Below, piece by piece: positions 17,414 to 24,804 of a stretch of 64,000 nt of DNA. Within the stretch, counting starts at the first letter, position 1. Every line of letters begins with the position of its first letter. This stretch comes from Paenibacillus sp. CAA11 (GTDB taxonomy: Bacteria; Bacillota; Bacilli; Paenibacillales; Paenibacillaceae): contig NZ_CP028922.1 of assembly GCF_003060825.1 (NCBI RefSeq), positions 3,984,501 to 4,048,500 on the forward strand, in the 5' to 3' direction. The notes below the pieces were generated by a model, which was not told the DNA's origin, did not search any database, and saw only the letters and a program-made list of their open reading frames with translations. The translations under genes and the position numbers were made by a program.

Positions 17414-18556
17414 CTGAATCCTAAACCTTGGAACGAATTTAAAACCTTCAAGCTGATCCCGCTTCTCTTCTTGGTGTACTTGGGTTCGCCTCTGTACCTG
17501 ATCATTCAGAAGCCGGTCTTTCTGGCTGAAAAAATGATCGGACTTAGCTTGCTTGCCTTGTTCGCCTTCTGTTATGTACATGGCTTTTGGTACCGCAGGT
17601 ACCGAGTGCCCTTTGCCCTGCTCCTTATTCTGATCATCGCTTACTTTAGTCTGATGCTTGATCCGAACCTGCTGATGCTCGGCTTCTTCTCTGCCGCCCT
17701 GTTAGGCATGCTGGAGAACAGACGCCATTTCCTCATTGGCATAAGCGGGCAGCTGCTTCTATTCGCTGTCATCCTCCTCTTGAATATGGGAAGAATGCAG
17801 CCAAGTGACTGGCTCAGCCTGCTTCCGCCAACCCTCATTATCTCTGTCTTCCCCTGGATCATGCGGATGATCAGACATTCGAATGAGCTGAAGCGGCAGC
17901 TGTCCTCTGCCAATGAGGAAATTGCCCGGCTTAGCAAAATCGAGGAACGGCAGCGCATCTCGCGGGATCTGCACGATACGCTGGGCCATACGCTATCCCT
18001 GATTACGCTCAAGAGCGAGCTCGCCGAGAAGCTTCTCACCAAGAAGCCCGAGCGGGCGGCCGCAGAGATCAAGGATATCCAGACCACTTCACGCTCGGCA
18101 CTACAGCAGGTCCGGGATCTTGTATCGGGGATGAATTCCCTGTCGATCAAGGAAGAGCTCCTTCAGGCCCGGAGCATTCTTAGTGCCGCCGGGGTCAGAA
18201 TGCAGCTTGAAGGCGGTGCGGACAAGCTTGATGCCCCGCCGCTCACCCAGAATATTCTTGGCCTCTGTCTAAGAGAAGCCGTGAATAACGTGGTGAAGCA
18301 CAGCTTGGCCCAGGTTTGCGTCATCAAGATCGAGGATACTCCCGGGCTGCTGTCATTAACGATCAGTGATAACGGAACAGGAGCACCGCCCCGCAGGTCT
18401 ATAACATCTACAACAGGACGGGGACTCCTCGGGATGAAGGAAAGGCTGGAGCTGGTTCAAGGCAGACTGGAATTTCGTCAGGAACCAGGCACAGGAGCTG
18501 TTCTGACCATTCAAATTCCTAAAATCCTCAAGACGCCGTCAAAGGAGGACTTCTAA
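17414..18556 (+). CDS. DesK/YvfT-like sensor histidine kinase (probable CTG start)
   Basis: About 381 residues if it starts at CTG 17414. The N-terminus NPKPWNEFKTFKLIPLLFLVYL matches the usual beginning of DesK-like kinases but has no ATG, GTG or TTG; GGAAG lies 9-10 bases upstream of the CTG. The next possible start, TTG at 17471, would cut into the first helix. About five membrane helices are followed by HisKA_3 with phospho-accepting H in RISRDLHDTLGHTLSL, then a HATPase with REAVNNVVKHS, ISDNGTGAP and TGRGLLGMKERL. It should phosphorylate the regulator encoded next, probably in response to membrane or drug stress. Confidence 0.85.
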   Translation: MNPKPWNEFKTFKLIPLLFLVYLGSPLYLIIQKPVFLAEKMIGLSLLALFAFCYVHGFWYRRYRVPFALLLILIIAYFSLMLDPNLLMLGFFSAALLGMLENRRHFLIGISGQLLLFAVILLLNMGRMQPSDWLSLLPPTLIISVFPWIMRMIRHSNELKRQLSSANEEIARLSKIEERQRISRDLHDTLGHTLSLITLKSELAEKLLTKKPERAAAEIKDIQTTSRSALQQVRDLVSGMNSLSIKEELLQARSILSAAGVRMQLEGGADKLDAPPLTQNILGLCLREAVNNVVKHSLAQVCVIKIEDTPGLLSLTISDNGTGAPPRRSITSTTGRGLLGMKERLELVQGRLEFRQEPGTGAVLTIQIPKILKTPSKEDF

Positions 18557-18558
18557 AT

Positions 18559-19161
18559 ATGAGAGTGATCATCGCGGAAGATCAGGCTATGCTGCGCGGC
18601 GCACTATCGGCCTTGCTGGATCTGGAGAATGATATCGAGGTTGTGGGCCAAGCGGAGAACGGCCGCCAAGCGGTGCAGCTCATCCAGGAATATTCGCCGG
18701 ACATCTGTATTCTTGACATTGAGATGCCTGAGATGACAGGACTTGAAGTGGCCGAATATCTTCAAGACGAGCAGTACTCCTGCCGCGCCGTCATTCTAAC
18801 CACCTTCTCAAGAGCTGGCTACTTCCAGCGCGCAATGCGGGCTGGTGCCTATGGCTACCTGCTGAAGGACTCTCCGATTGATGAGCTCAGCCGCGCGCTC
18901 CGCCGGGTCCAGTCGGGCGGTCGGGCCATTAGTCCCGAGCTGTCCATGGCTTTCTGGGAGCCGAAGAATCCACTTACCGAGCGGGAGCGCGAGGTGCTCG
19001 GACTGCTGGCCACCGGGCTCAGCGTTAAAGAAATCGCCGTCCAGCTCTTCTTGTCTTACGGGACGGTCCGCAACTATGTGTCTGAGCTGATCCAGAAGCT
19101 GGAGGCGAAGAACCGAATCGATGCCATCAGCATTGCGGAGAAGATGGGCTGGCTTGAATAG
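18559..19161 (+). CDS. NarL/DesR-type response regulator (YvfU-like)
   Basis: 200 residues. The receiver domain has D53 in CILDIEMPEMTG, the switch T in ILTTFSRAGY, and K in YLLKDSP. The LuxR-type HTH at about 135-195 reads LTEREREVLGLLATGLSVKE, then GTVRNYVSELIQKL. A strong AAAGGAGG lies at the very end of the kinase gene. It probably activates the ABC promoter through the palindromes at 15679-15706. Confidence 0.93.
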   Translation: MRVIIAEDQAMLRGALSALLDLENDIEVVGQAENGRQAVQLIQEYSPDICILDIEMPEMTGLEVAEYLQDEQYSCRAVILTTFSRAGYFQRAMRAGAYGYLLKDSPIDELSRALRRVQSGGRAISPELSMAFWEPKNPLTEREREVLGLLATGLSVKEIAVQLFLSYGTVRNYVSELIQKLEAKNRIDAISIAEKMGWLE

Positions 19162-19191
19162 AGCCTCCCCCCTCGAACAGCATCCAGGTCT

Positions 19192-19248
19192 AAACAACAA
19201 AACAGCAAAAAGCGGCCGATTGGGCCGCTTTTTGCTGTTTTGTTGTTT
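19192..19248. terminator. Bidirectional terminator with a 26-bp perfect stem
   Basis: AAACAACAAAACAGCAAAAA plus GCGGCC pairs perfectly with the mirror arm around a 5-nt loop (GATTG). It separates the convergent response-regulator and def genes. The A/T-rich outer stem supplies a T-run in both directions. Confidence 0.9.
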
Positions 19249-19252
19249 TACA

Positions 19253-19834
19253 TTAATATAAACTTGAAATTTGCACCCCAGTAGGCAGCTTGTACGGATT
19301 CTCCTTTGAAATATGGTCATAGAACATAATGCCGTTCAAATGATCCAGCTCATGCTGCATCACGATAGCAGCGAATCCGCGGAAGCGCAGCTTCACGGGC
19401 TCGCCCTCACGGTTAAAGGCTCCGATCTGAATGCGCTCGTAGCGCGGCACAAACCCTTGAACAGACCTGTCCACAGACAGGCAACCTTCACTTTCAGGAA
19501 GATAAATCATCGCCTCCGAATGACTGATAATCTTCGGATTAAATAATGCATACTCCCGCATGACCCCTTTGTCATCGCTGAAATAAGCGGCAAACATCCG
19601 TTTGTTCAAGCCGATCTGATTGGCGGACAGCCCCACTCCGGCCCGAAGCTTATACTTCTTCGCCAGCTCCTCGTCCTGGCTGTTCTTCAGAAACAGCATC
19701 ATGGCATCCATCTCGCCAAGCGTCTCCTCATCTAGAGGCAGACTGACTGGCTCGGTCACCGTCCTGAGAATGGGGTCTCCCTCACGTACGATATCATCCA
19801 TCGTAATTATATAATTGCTAGCAAATTTGCTCAT
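19253..19834 (-). CDS. def: Peptide deformylase
   Basis: 193 residues. Motif 1 is GVGLSANQIG (normally GLAAPQIG), motif 2 is EGCLSV with the metal-binding C118, and motif 3 is HELDHLNG with H161, E162 and H165. It removes the formyl group from new protein N-termini. The length and insertions fit a type 2 Gram-positive enzyme. The A-to-S and P-to-N changes in motif 1 are variants known in some deformylases and do not touch the metal ligands. An AAGGAAG sits 12 bases before the ATG; a second ATG at codon 12 is less likely. Confidence 0.92.
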   Translation of the reverse strand: MSKFASNYIITMDDIVREGDPILRTVTEPVSLPLDEETLGEMDAMMLFLKNSQDEELAKKYKLRAGVGLSANQIGLNKRMFAAYFSDDKGVMREYALFNPKIISHSEAMIYLPESEGCLSVDRSVQGFVPRYERIQIGAFNREGEPVKLRFRGFAAIVMQHELDHLNGIMFYDHISKENPYKLPTGVQISSLY

Positions 19835-20056
19835 ATCCGTAATCGTCTTCCTTTATGTGCTATTTGCTTCTAAGGTAGCACTTTCGCCTTAGGCTTGTCA
19901 AAACCCGCCGATTGCTGTCGTCTCTCTTAAGTGCAGCAACCCTTTTTATCATCTGCAAGTATGTCATCTGCAAGATTCCCATTCAGCAGATTCTATTTGA
20001 AGCCCTGTCCGAATAAGCTGTACAAGTATATTGCCAAATGTGTAGGGGGAGTGCTG

Positions 20057-20677
20057 ATGGTTCTGTTAAGCTATGTGCTGCTCGGTCTTTCCTTGTCAGC
20101 TCCAATCGGCCCGATCAATGCCGCTCAGCTCGACAAAGGAATCCGGGGTGGCTTCATGCCCGCTTGGCTCGTCGGATTGGGCGCTGTGATGGGCGACATC
20201 ATCTATATGATCCTGGTATATTTGGGAGTGGTCCATTTCCTGGACACCCCCTTCATGAAGTCCTTCCTGTGGTCCTTTGGTTTTTTTATCCTGATTTATA
20301 TCGGAGTGGAGAGCCTCTGGTCTGCCCGCAAAATTACACTTAAAGAAACGCGCAGCAGCGAGCCGCTATCTAAGTCCTTCTTCGCCGGCCTGTTTATGTC
20401 CCTGTCCAATCCCATGTCCATTCTATTCTGGCTGGGTATTTACGGCTCCGTACTCGCCCAGACGGCGACGACCCACGATACTCCCGAGCTCATTCTCTTC
20501 AGCTGTGCTATTATTTCAGGCGTCATTCTCTGGGATGTAACCATGGCAACCTTCGCCAGCGCCTTCCGCCGCTTCCTGACCGTAAGAGCTCTAAAGATCA
20601 TTTCAGCAGGTTCAGGCCTCTCGCTGATCGGCTTTGGCCTTTACTTCGGATATCAAGCCGCTCTCCTGCTCTTCTAG
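20057..20677 (+). CDS. LysE/RhtB-family amino acid exporter
   Basis: 207 residues from the ATG at 20057, which has AGGGGGAG close upstream; the longer frame from 19931 adds a non-family polar leader. The N-terminus LSAPIGPINAAQLDKGIRGG is the LysE-family signature, followed by GLGAVMGDIIYM and SLSNPMSILFWLGIYG. Six membrane helices. It should export amino acids or related small molecules. Its stop codon overlaps that of the convergent permease in a shared CTAG. Confidence 0.88.
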   Translation: MVLLSYVLLGLSLSAPIGPINAAQLDKGIRGGFMPAWLVGLGAVMGDIIYMILVYLGVVHFLDTPFMKSFLWSFGFFILIYIGVESLWSARKITLKETRSSEPLSKSFFAGLFMSLSNPMSILFWLGIYGSVLAQTATTHDTPELILFSCAIISGVILWDVTMATFASAFRRFLTVRALKIISAGSGLSLIGFGLYFGYQAALLLF

Positions 20678-22086
20678 TGGGCAGGGCGCTTATTGGATCT
20701 GATCGCTACCCGCCTCTTCGGTACGGTCTTGTCCGGCTTCTTCTTCTTCCAAACTGTAAACTGAAGCAGAACAGTAATCCCGCCGATTAGTAGAACAAAA
20801 ATCAGGCTGCCCCATAGTCCGGGGCGGCTTGTTCCATGAAACAGTGTTCCCGCAACCGCGAGCAGAATCAGTGCCATCCCGGTAAATCTCATGATTTGGC
20901 CGAGGAGTTTCAGCTCAAGCAGCTTACCAGCCGTAAACAAGATAAACAGCCAGTTATACAGCAGCATTAATCCGGCTGCGGTGGTTACATATTCGTAGAT
21001 TTTTCCTGGCATAGCCAGCGCCAGCACGATCGAGGCGATAAGGCCGACAGCTGTAAGGCCGATGGCAAGCAGGGGCAGCTCTTTCTTCGTTACCTTCTTA
21101 GCGAACACCGGTGGGGCATCGCTGTCCTCTGCTAAAGTAACCAGCATGGTCGTTACAGCATATAGCGAGGCCACCATCGTAGAGAAGCCGGCAATAATAA
21201 GAACTCCATTGAAGACATGTGGAATAAATGGAAGCGCATAGCTGCCCAGCGCCGTAATGAACGGGCTCTTCTTCGGATCAAAAGCGCTATAGGCAACCAT
21301 GGTTACGGCTAACCCCAAGGACAACACGTACAGAATGGTAAGTGTGATGAGCATGATGAGCATGATTTTACCCGCCATCGGCGCCTGCTCCGGCTTCTTT
21401 AGCCGCAGTGACATGAGTCCAAGCACCTCAATGCCGCCATACGCATAGAAAGCATAAATAAAAGCGGCCCACAAGCCGGTAAAACCATGCGGCAGCAGCG
21501 CACCTGCTGTATGCGGAAATTCCGGCCGGTGCCCTCCGCCGCGAATCCAGCCGAACAGGGCTGCAGCGGCGATCACGATAAACATTAGAATCGCTGCAAT
21601 CTTGATCACCGATAAAACATTTTCAATGGAATCGAACAGCTTATTTCCCACCAGAATAACAATCAATCCCAAGACAGCGTACCCTGCGGCAAATATCCAC
21701 ATCGGAATCCCCGGGAACCAGAACCTCGAGAAGATGGATAAAGCCGTAAGCTGGCTGCCCATAATCAGAAGCTCCGAGGCCCAGTAAACCCAGCCGCTGC
21801 TGAAGCCGGCCCATCTTCCAAAAGCCCGTTTGGCATAAGACCGGAAGGAACCCTTCTCCGGGTGATCAGCTGTCATTTTGGATAGAACATCAAACACCGT
21901 ATAAGTTCCGAGCGCTGCAAGCACAAATCCCGCTAAAATAGCTGGGCCTCCGATATGAATAGCAAGGGCCGACCCGAGAAAGTACCCCGTTCCGATTGTA
22001 CATGCTACTCCCAAGAGTGACAGCTGCCACCACTTCAAATCCCCTTTTGTCTCCTGAGTCCCCGAACTCCCGCATTGACTGGACAT
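20674..22086 (-). CDS. Amino acid permease (APC superfamily)
   Basis: 470 residues and 12 predicted helices. The first helix holds GVACTIGTGYFLGSALAIHIGGP, the APC substrate-binding glycine-rich break, and the sixth reads FIYAFYAYGGIEVLGL. A basic C-terminal tail (KKKKPDK; RRVAIRSNK) follows. It is a proton-coupled amino acid importer; substrate not determinable. A good Shine-Dalgarno (AGGAGA) lies before the ATG. It is adjacent and convergent to an exporter of the LysE type, but a functional link is only a guess. Confidence 0.88.
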   Translation of the reverse strand: MSSQCGSSGTQETKGDLKWWQLSLLGVACTIGTGYFLGSALAIHIGGPAILAGFVLAALGTYTVFDVLSKMTADHPEKGSFRSYAKRAFGRWAGFSSGWVYWASELLIMGSQLTALSIFSRFWFPGIPMWIFAAGYAVLGLIVILVGNKLFDSIENVLSVIKIAAILMFIVIAAAALFGWIRGGGHRPEFPHTAGALLPHGFTGLWAAFIYAFYAYGGIEVLGLMSLRLKKPEQAPMAGKIMLIMLITLTILYVLSLGLAVTMVAYSAFDPKKSPFITALGSYALPFIPHVFNGVLIIAGFSTMVASLYAVTTMLVTLAEDSDAPPVFAKKVTKKELPLLAIGLTAVGLIASIVLALAMPGKIYEYVTTAAGLMLLYNWLFILFTAGKLLELKLLGQIMRFTGMALILLAVAGTLFHGTSRPGLWGSLIFVLLIGGITVLLQFTVWKKKKPDKTVPKRRVAIRSNKRPAH

Positions 22087-22215
22087 ACCCCAATCTCCTT
22101 TCTTGCTGCTTGTAAGAGGTAAAATCTATACATACATGGTTCAGACATCTCTAGTGTTGGGGCTTTTTCGGTTTTTTTATGTGCCTGGTACCTCGTTAGG
22201 GTATATTTAACAATT

Positions 22216-22244
22216 TTGCCTGTCGGCTCCGTATGTTTTATGAT
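22216..22244 (+). promoter_or_regulatory. Candidate sigma-A promoter upstream of the PemK-like gene
   Basis: TTGCCT, a 17-base spacer and TATGAT. It lies about 150 bases upstream of the toxin gene. Apart from this, I see nothing else in the 305-base gap 22087-22391. Confidence 0.5.
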
Positions 22245-22391
22245 AGAACTAAGCATACTAATTTTTTTCTCCCTATTTGTTTAACAGGCCTGCTATATAG
22301 TGTAAAAATGAAATATGTTTGTTATTACTGCACATGTATATTCACCATATTCCTAGAGAAACGGTAAAGAGTTGCCTTCGGGGAGGATACA

Positions 22392-22952
22392 ATGAACGAT
22401 AAACAACATCAAACAAACACAAGTCGCCCACCCGTTCGCCGGGATCGTTTGACACAGCAGAAGAAGCTGAAGGAAGAGCAAATATTAGCCTGGAAACCTG
22501 TCAAAATTCAGCTGGCCCACCAGTGGATCGATAACGAAAAAACACAAATGGGTCGGAAAATGGTAAGGGGTGCGGTTCATTTTTGCAATTTTGGGGAAAA
22601 TATCGGTTGTGAACAGAATGAGGAACGTCCGGTGGTCATCATTTCTAACAATACAGTCAATTCAACCTCAGGCAATGTGTTGGTGATCCCGCTGACCAAG
22701 AATTTAAAATCCAAGACGAACTTCAAAACCGGCCAAGCCGTTGTTACTCGTGAAGGGCTGCCCGTTCCCCGCTTTCAGAGCCATTATTTTCTGTTCAAAC
22801 ACAAATACGACTTTCTGGCCTATGATTCCGCAGCAAAAACGGAAGAAACGACGTCTGTCAGCAAAATCCGGCTGAAGGAGCACCTTGGAAATTTAGACGA
22901 GGAAGACATAAATCGGCTTGAAAATCGGGTGAAATGGACCTTTGGCCTTTAA
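22392..22952 (+). CDS. PemK/MazF-family toxin with a 56-residue N-terminal extension, no antitoxin gene
   Basis: 186 residues. Residues 57-186 are a PemK/MazF-like RNase domain: MVRGAVHFCNFGENIG, then ERPVVIISNN at 78-87, VLVIPLT at 96-102, and SKIRLKEHLGNL near 157-168. The first 56 residues are very basic and polar (PPVRRDRLTQQKKLKEEQ) and are not part of the usual ~110-residue toxin. No small antitoxin gene precedes or follows it. An intact GGGGAGG precedes the ATG. A strong promoter and a structured RNA lie directly downstream. The DNA here is visibly richer in A+T than its neighbours, suggesting acquisition. Expected activity: sequence-specific mRNA cleavage. Confidence 0.82.
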   Translation: MNDKQHQTNTSRPPVRRDRLTQQKKLKEEQILAWKPVKIQLAHQWIDNEKTQMGRKMVRGAVHFCNFGENIGCEQNEERPVVIISNNTVNSTSGNVLVIPLTKNLKSKTNFKTGQAVVTREGLPVPRFQSHYFLFKHKYDFLAYDSAAKTEETTSVSKIRLKEHLGNLDEEDINRLENRVKWTFGL

Positions 22953-22971
22953 AAAAAATCACAAAATATCC

Positions 22972-23000
22972 TTGACAATAACTTACGAAAAGGTTACTAT
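22972..23000 (+). promoter_or_regulatory. Strong sigma-A promoter of the small RNA
   Basis: TTGACA, exactly 17 bases, then TACTAT: a perfect -35 and near-consensus -10. No protein gene with a ribosome site follows. Confidence 0.85.
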
Positions 23001-23006
23001 TATGCC

Positions 23007-23113
23007 AAGAGTTATTACGTGATTTGCTAATTATGTCATCCACCTCGTCGTGGATAAAGTCACACGTTATACGTGTCTTGAGTCTGAAGAAGGAGCCTAG
23101 CGCTCCTTTTTCC
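23007..23113 (+). ncRNA. Predicted ~105-nt structured small RNA downstream of the PemK-like toxin
   Basis: Begins about 7 bases after the -10 box. Hairpin 1 is ATCCAC / GTGGAT (23038-23043 / 23050-23055) with loop CTCGTC. Then comes AAAGTCA, hairpin 2 ACACGT / ACGTGT (23062-23076), and a final AAGGAGC / GCTCCTT hairpin (23090-23108) running into TTTTT, which looks like an intrinsic terminator. The only ORF inside, from ATG 23033, lacks a ribosome site. Function unknown; an RNA antitoxin for the adjacent toxin is one hypothesis. Confidence 0.65.
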
Positions 23114-23138
23114 TGTTTATTACTGTATTTTTATTGTT

Positions 23139-23229
23139 ATATAGATTGAACTAAAGTTTACATTGATCTTTCTATATTTAACTGCCTAATACGGCCCTGT
23201 AACATTCATTTCTTTAGTTCATTCTATAT
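23139..23229. repeat. Inverted repeat pair, 18-bp arms
   Basis: ATATAGATTGAACTAAAG at 23139-23156 and its reverse complement (17 of 18 bases) at 23212-23229, 55 bases apart. It lies between the two related hairpins. No ORF inside. Confidence 0.6.
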
Positions 23230-23263
23230 ATTAGGAATAATATTTAATTTTTCACGATAGGAT

Positions 23264-23330
23264 TATAATATGTCGCTCACCGAGGTCGTGAGCAAAGTCA
23301 CCCCGCCATGCTAGCCTGACGGGGATTATT
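23264..23330 (+). ncRNA. Second copy of the structured RNA element
   Basis: TATAAT (23264-23269) is followed by TGTC, hairpin GCTCAC / GTGAGC (23275-23280 / 23288-23293, loop CGAGGTC), AAAGTCA (23294-23300) and a CCCCG / CGGGG hairpin (23301-23324), then ATTATTT. The layout matches the first element, with different but complementary stem bases. No clear -35 box. Confidence 0.55.
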
Positions 23331-23405
23331 TGTGTCCGGACCTTCATCCTCTTACAAAACTTCCACTTGTTTTTCTTTTACCCCTCTGAATATTTCTTAA
23401 TCACG

Positions 23406-23990
23406 TTATTCTTGCTTGTCCGATAGAAGACTGGCTTGGCGAAGCCCTCCCAGGTAGGCCCGCAGCGAGAAGCGCAGGCTCTCCAGCAGGTCAAGCGGAA
23501 TGCCAAAGCCCCCTTTCCCCTCCAGTGTGGCAAATCCGTGCAGCAGGCTGCGGAAGCCGCGAACCGCATGAATGGAAGCTTCACCGGTAAGGCCTGTATC
23601 CTGCAGCACGCGCAGCGTCAGCTCCAGAATCCGGTCTGCGGCCTGCTCTAAGTCCGTGTCCTGCGCATCGGGTGCCCGCAGGGTGGCCTCATACAGCCCG
23701 GGGCGCTGACTGGCGAAGCTGAAATAGGCTTCGGCCAGCGCAAAGGCCGCATGCTCCGGCGTGCTGGCCGAAGCGGCCTCATCCATCCGCGAATACAGCT
23801 GCTCTAGACCGTGGACGGCCAGCTTCCGGCGCAGCCCGCTTAGCCCGTCCACATGGTTGTAGAGCGAAGGAGAGCGGATGCCCAGCTTCTGGGCGACGAG
23901 CGCCAGCGTAAGCGCGTCTATGCCATGCTCGTCGGCAAGCTCCGCCGCCGCCTGCAGCACGGCCGTCTGATCCAGGCCGGCCCTAGGCAT
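23406..23990 (-). CDS. TetR-family regulator with WHG-type C-terminal domain
   Basis: 194 residues. The HTH at about 8-50 reads VLQAAAELADEHGIDALTLA, then QKLGIRSPSLYNHVDGLSGL. The C-terminal half contains the pattern RPGLYEATLRAP and AVRGFRSLLHGFATLE typical of the WHG/TetR_C_33-type group. It starts inside the end of the MBL-hydrolase gene (8-base overlap), so both are one operon. It most likely represses the shared promoter through the palindrome at 24746-24789. Confidence 0.88.
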   Translation of the reverse strand: MPRAGLDQTAVLQAAAELADEHGIDALTLALVAQKLGIRSPSLYNHVDGLSGLRRKLAVHGLEQLYSRMDEAASASTPEHAAFALAEAYFSFASQRPGLYEATLRAPDAQDTDLEQAADRILELTLRVLQDTGLTGEASIHAVRGFRSLLHGFATLEGKGGFGIPLDLLESLRFSLRAYLGGLRQASLLSDKQE

Positions 23991-24723
23991 GGGAGCCGCC
24001 TTCCTTCGCGGCGGCCGCCTGCAGCTTCCGCTCGGCAGCTGCGATGGCCCTGTCCATCGCCGCGAGCGGATCAGGCAGCAGCCGGCCGTGGCCGACGGCC
24101 AGCACGGACGGCTTCAGCGCGCGGAGCCTGCGCGCCGAGCTCAGCGCGGCCTGCTTGCTCCACGTAGCCATCGCCGGGAACGGGAACAGCGGCCGCAGCT
24201 GGCCGCTGACGGCGATGCCGCCGCGCAGCTGGAAAGCGTCGCCCGCGATGAGCGCCCCGCTGCGGGTGTCCAGCAGCGCCATGGAGCCCGGGGTATGCCC
24301 GGGCGCGAGAATCGCCTGCAGAGAGCCGATGCGGTCACCGTCCGAGAGCAGCCGATCCGGACGGCTCTGTATCCCCTTCGGCACGCTTCCGCGGATAGGC
24401 ACCTGCTCTTCTTGCGGGTCCAGCGAGCTGTCCCCGGCGAGCAATCTCGCATCCCGGGCAGAAATCGCAAGCTGAATATCCGGGTGTGCAGCCTTCAAGG
24501 CATCAAGCGCCCCTACATGATCACCATGAGCATGGGTCAGGACGATGCGGGTTAGAGGCTTGCCTAGCTGGCTTGCGTAGTTCAGAATCGGAGCCGCACT
24601 GAAGGGCATAGCGGCATCGATTAAGGTAAGACCGTCCTCTTCCTCGACAATATAGCAATTCACAGGAAATAAGCGCGGCATAAAAGCTAGTTGATGAAGC
24701 TTGGAATAACAGGTTACCTTCAT
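23983..24723 (-). CDS. Metallo-beta-lactamase-fold hydrolase
   Basis: 246 residues. The metal motif THAHGDHVGALD is at about 63-74, a second histidine in APGHTPGSMALLD, an aspartate in ALIAGDAFQLRGG and a final histidine in AVGHGRLLPDP. All MBL-fold ligands are present, so it should be active. Substrate unknown; relatives include glyoxalase II, lactonases and thioesterases. It is controlled by a sigma-A promoter that overlaps a large TetR-type operator, with the regulator gene co-transcribed. Confidence 0.88.
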   Translation of the reverse strand: MKVTCYSKLHQLAFMPRLFPVNCYIVEEEDGLTLIDAAMPFSAAPILNYASQLGKPLTRIVLTHAHGDHVGALDALKAAHPDIQLAISARDARLLAGDSSLDPQEEQVPIRGSVPKGIQSRPDRLLSDGDRIGSLQAILAPGHTPGSMALLDTRSGALIAGDAFQLRGGIAVSGQLRPLFPFPAMATWSKQAALSSARRLRALKPSVLAVGHGRLLPDPLAAMDRAIAAAERKLQAAAAKEGGSHA

Positions 24724-24745
24724 AAATTAAGCCTCCTCGGCAAAA

Positions 24746-24796
24746 AAACTAATGTGGTTAGTTTTGATTATAACTAATCACATTAGTTTTTGTAAA
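24746..24796 (-). promoter_or_regulatory. Promoter with TetR-type operator for the MBL/TetR operon
   Basis: Minus strand: TTTACA (24791-24796), 18 bases, TATAAT (24667-type position at 24767-24772). Arms AAACTAATGTGGTTAGTT (24746-24763) and AACTAATCACATTAGTTT (24772-24789) are complementary at 17 of 18 bases and bracket the -10 box. Each arm is itself partly symmetric (CTAAT..TTAG). Confidence 0.8.
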
Positions 24797-24804
24797 GCCT
24801 CTTG

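Noticed and set aside
23019..23029. GTGATTTGCTA in the small RNA resembles, from memory, part of the ToxI repeat of type III toxin-antitoxin systems
   Set aside because: Single copy, no tandem repeats, and the neighbouring toxin is PemK-like rather than ToxN-like in sequence, and upstream rather than downstream. Treated as coincidence until a covariance search is done.
23033..23149. 38-codon ORF inside the small RNA
   Set aside because: No ribosome site; the two related elements conserve RNA pairing, not the peptide.
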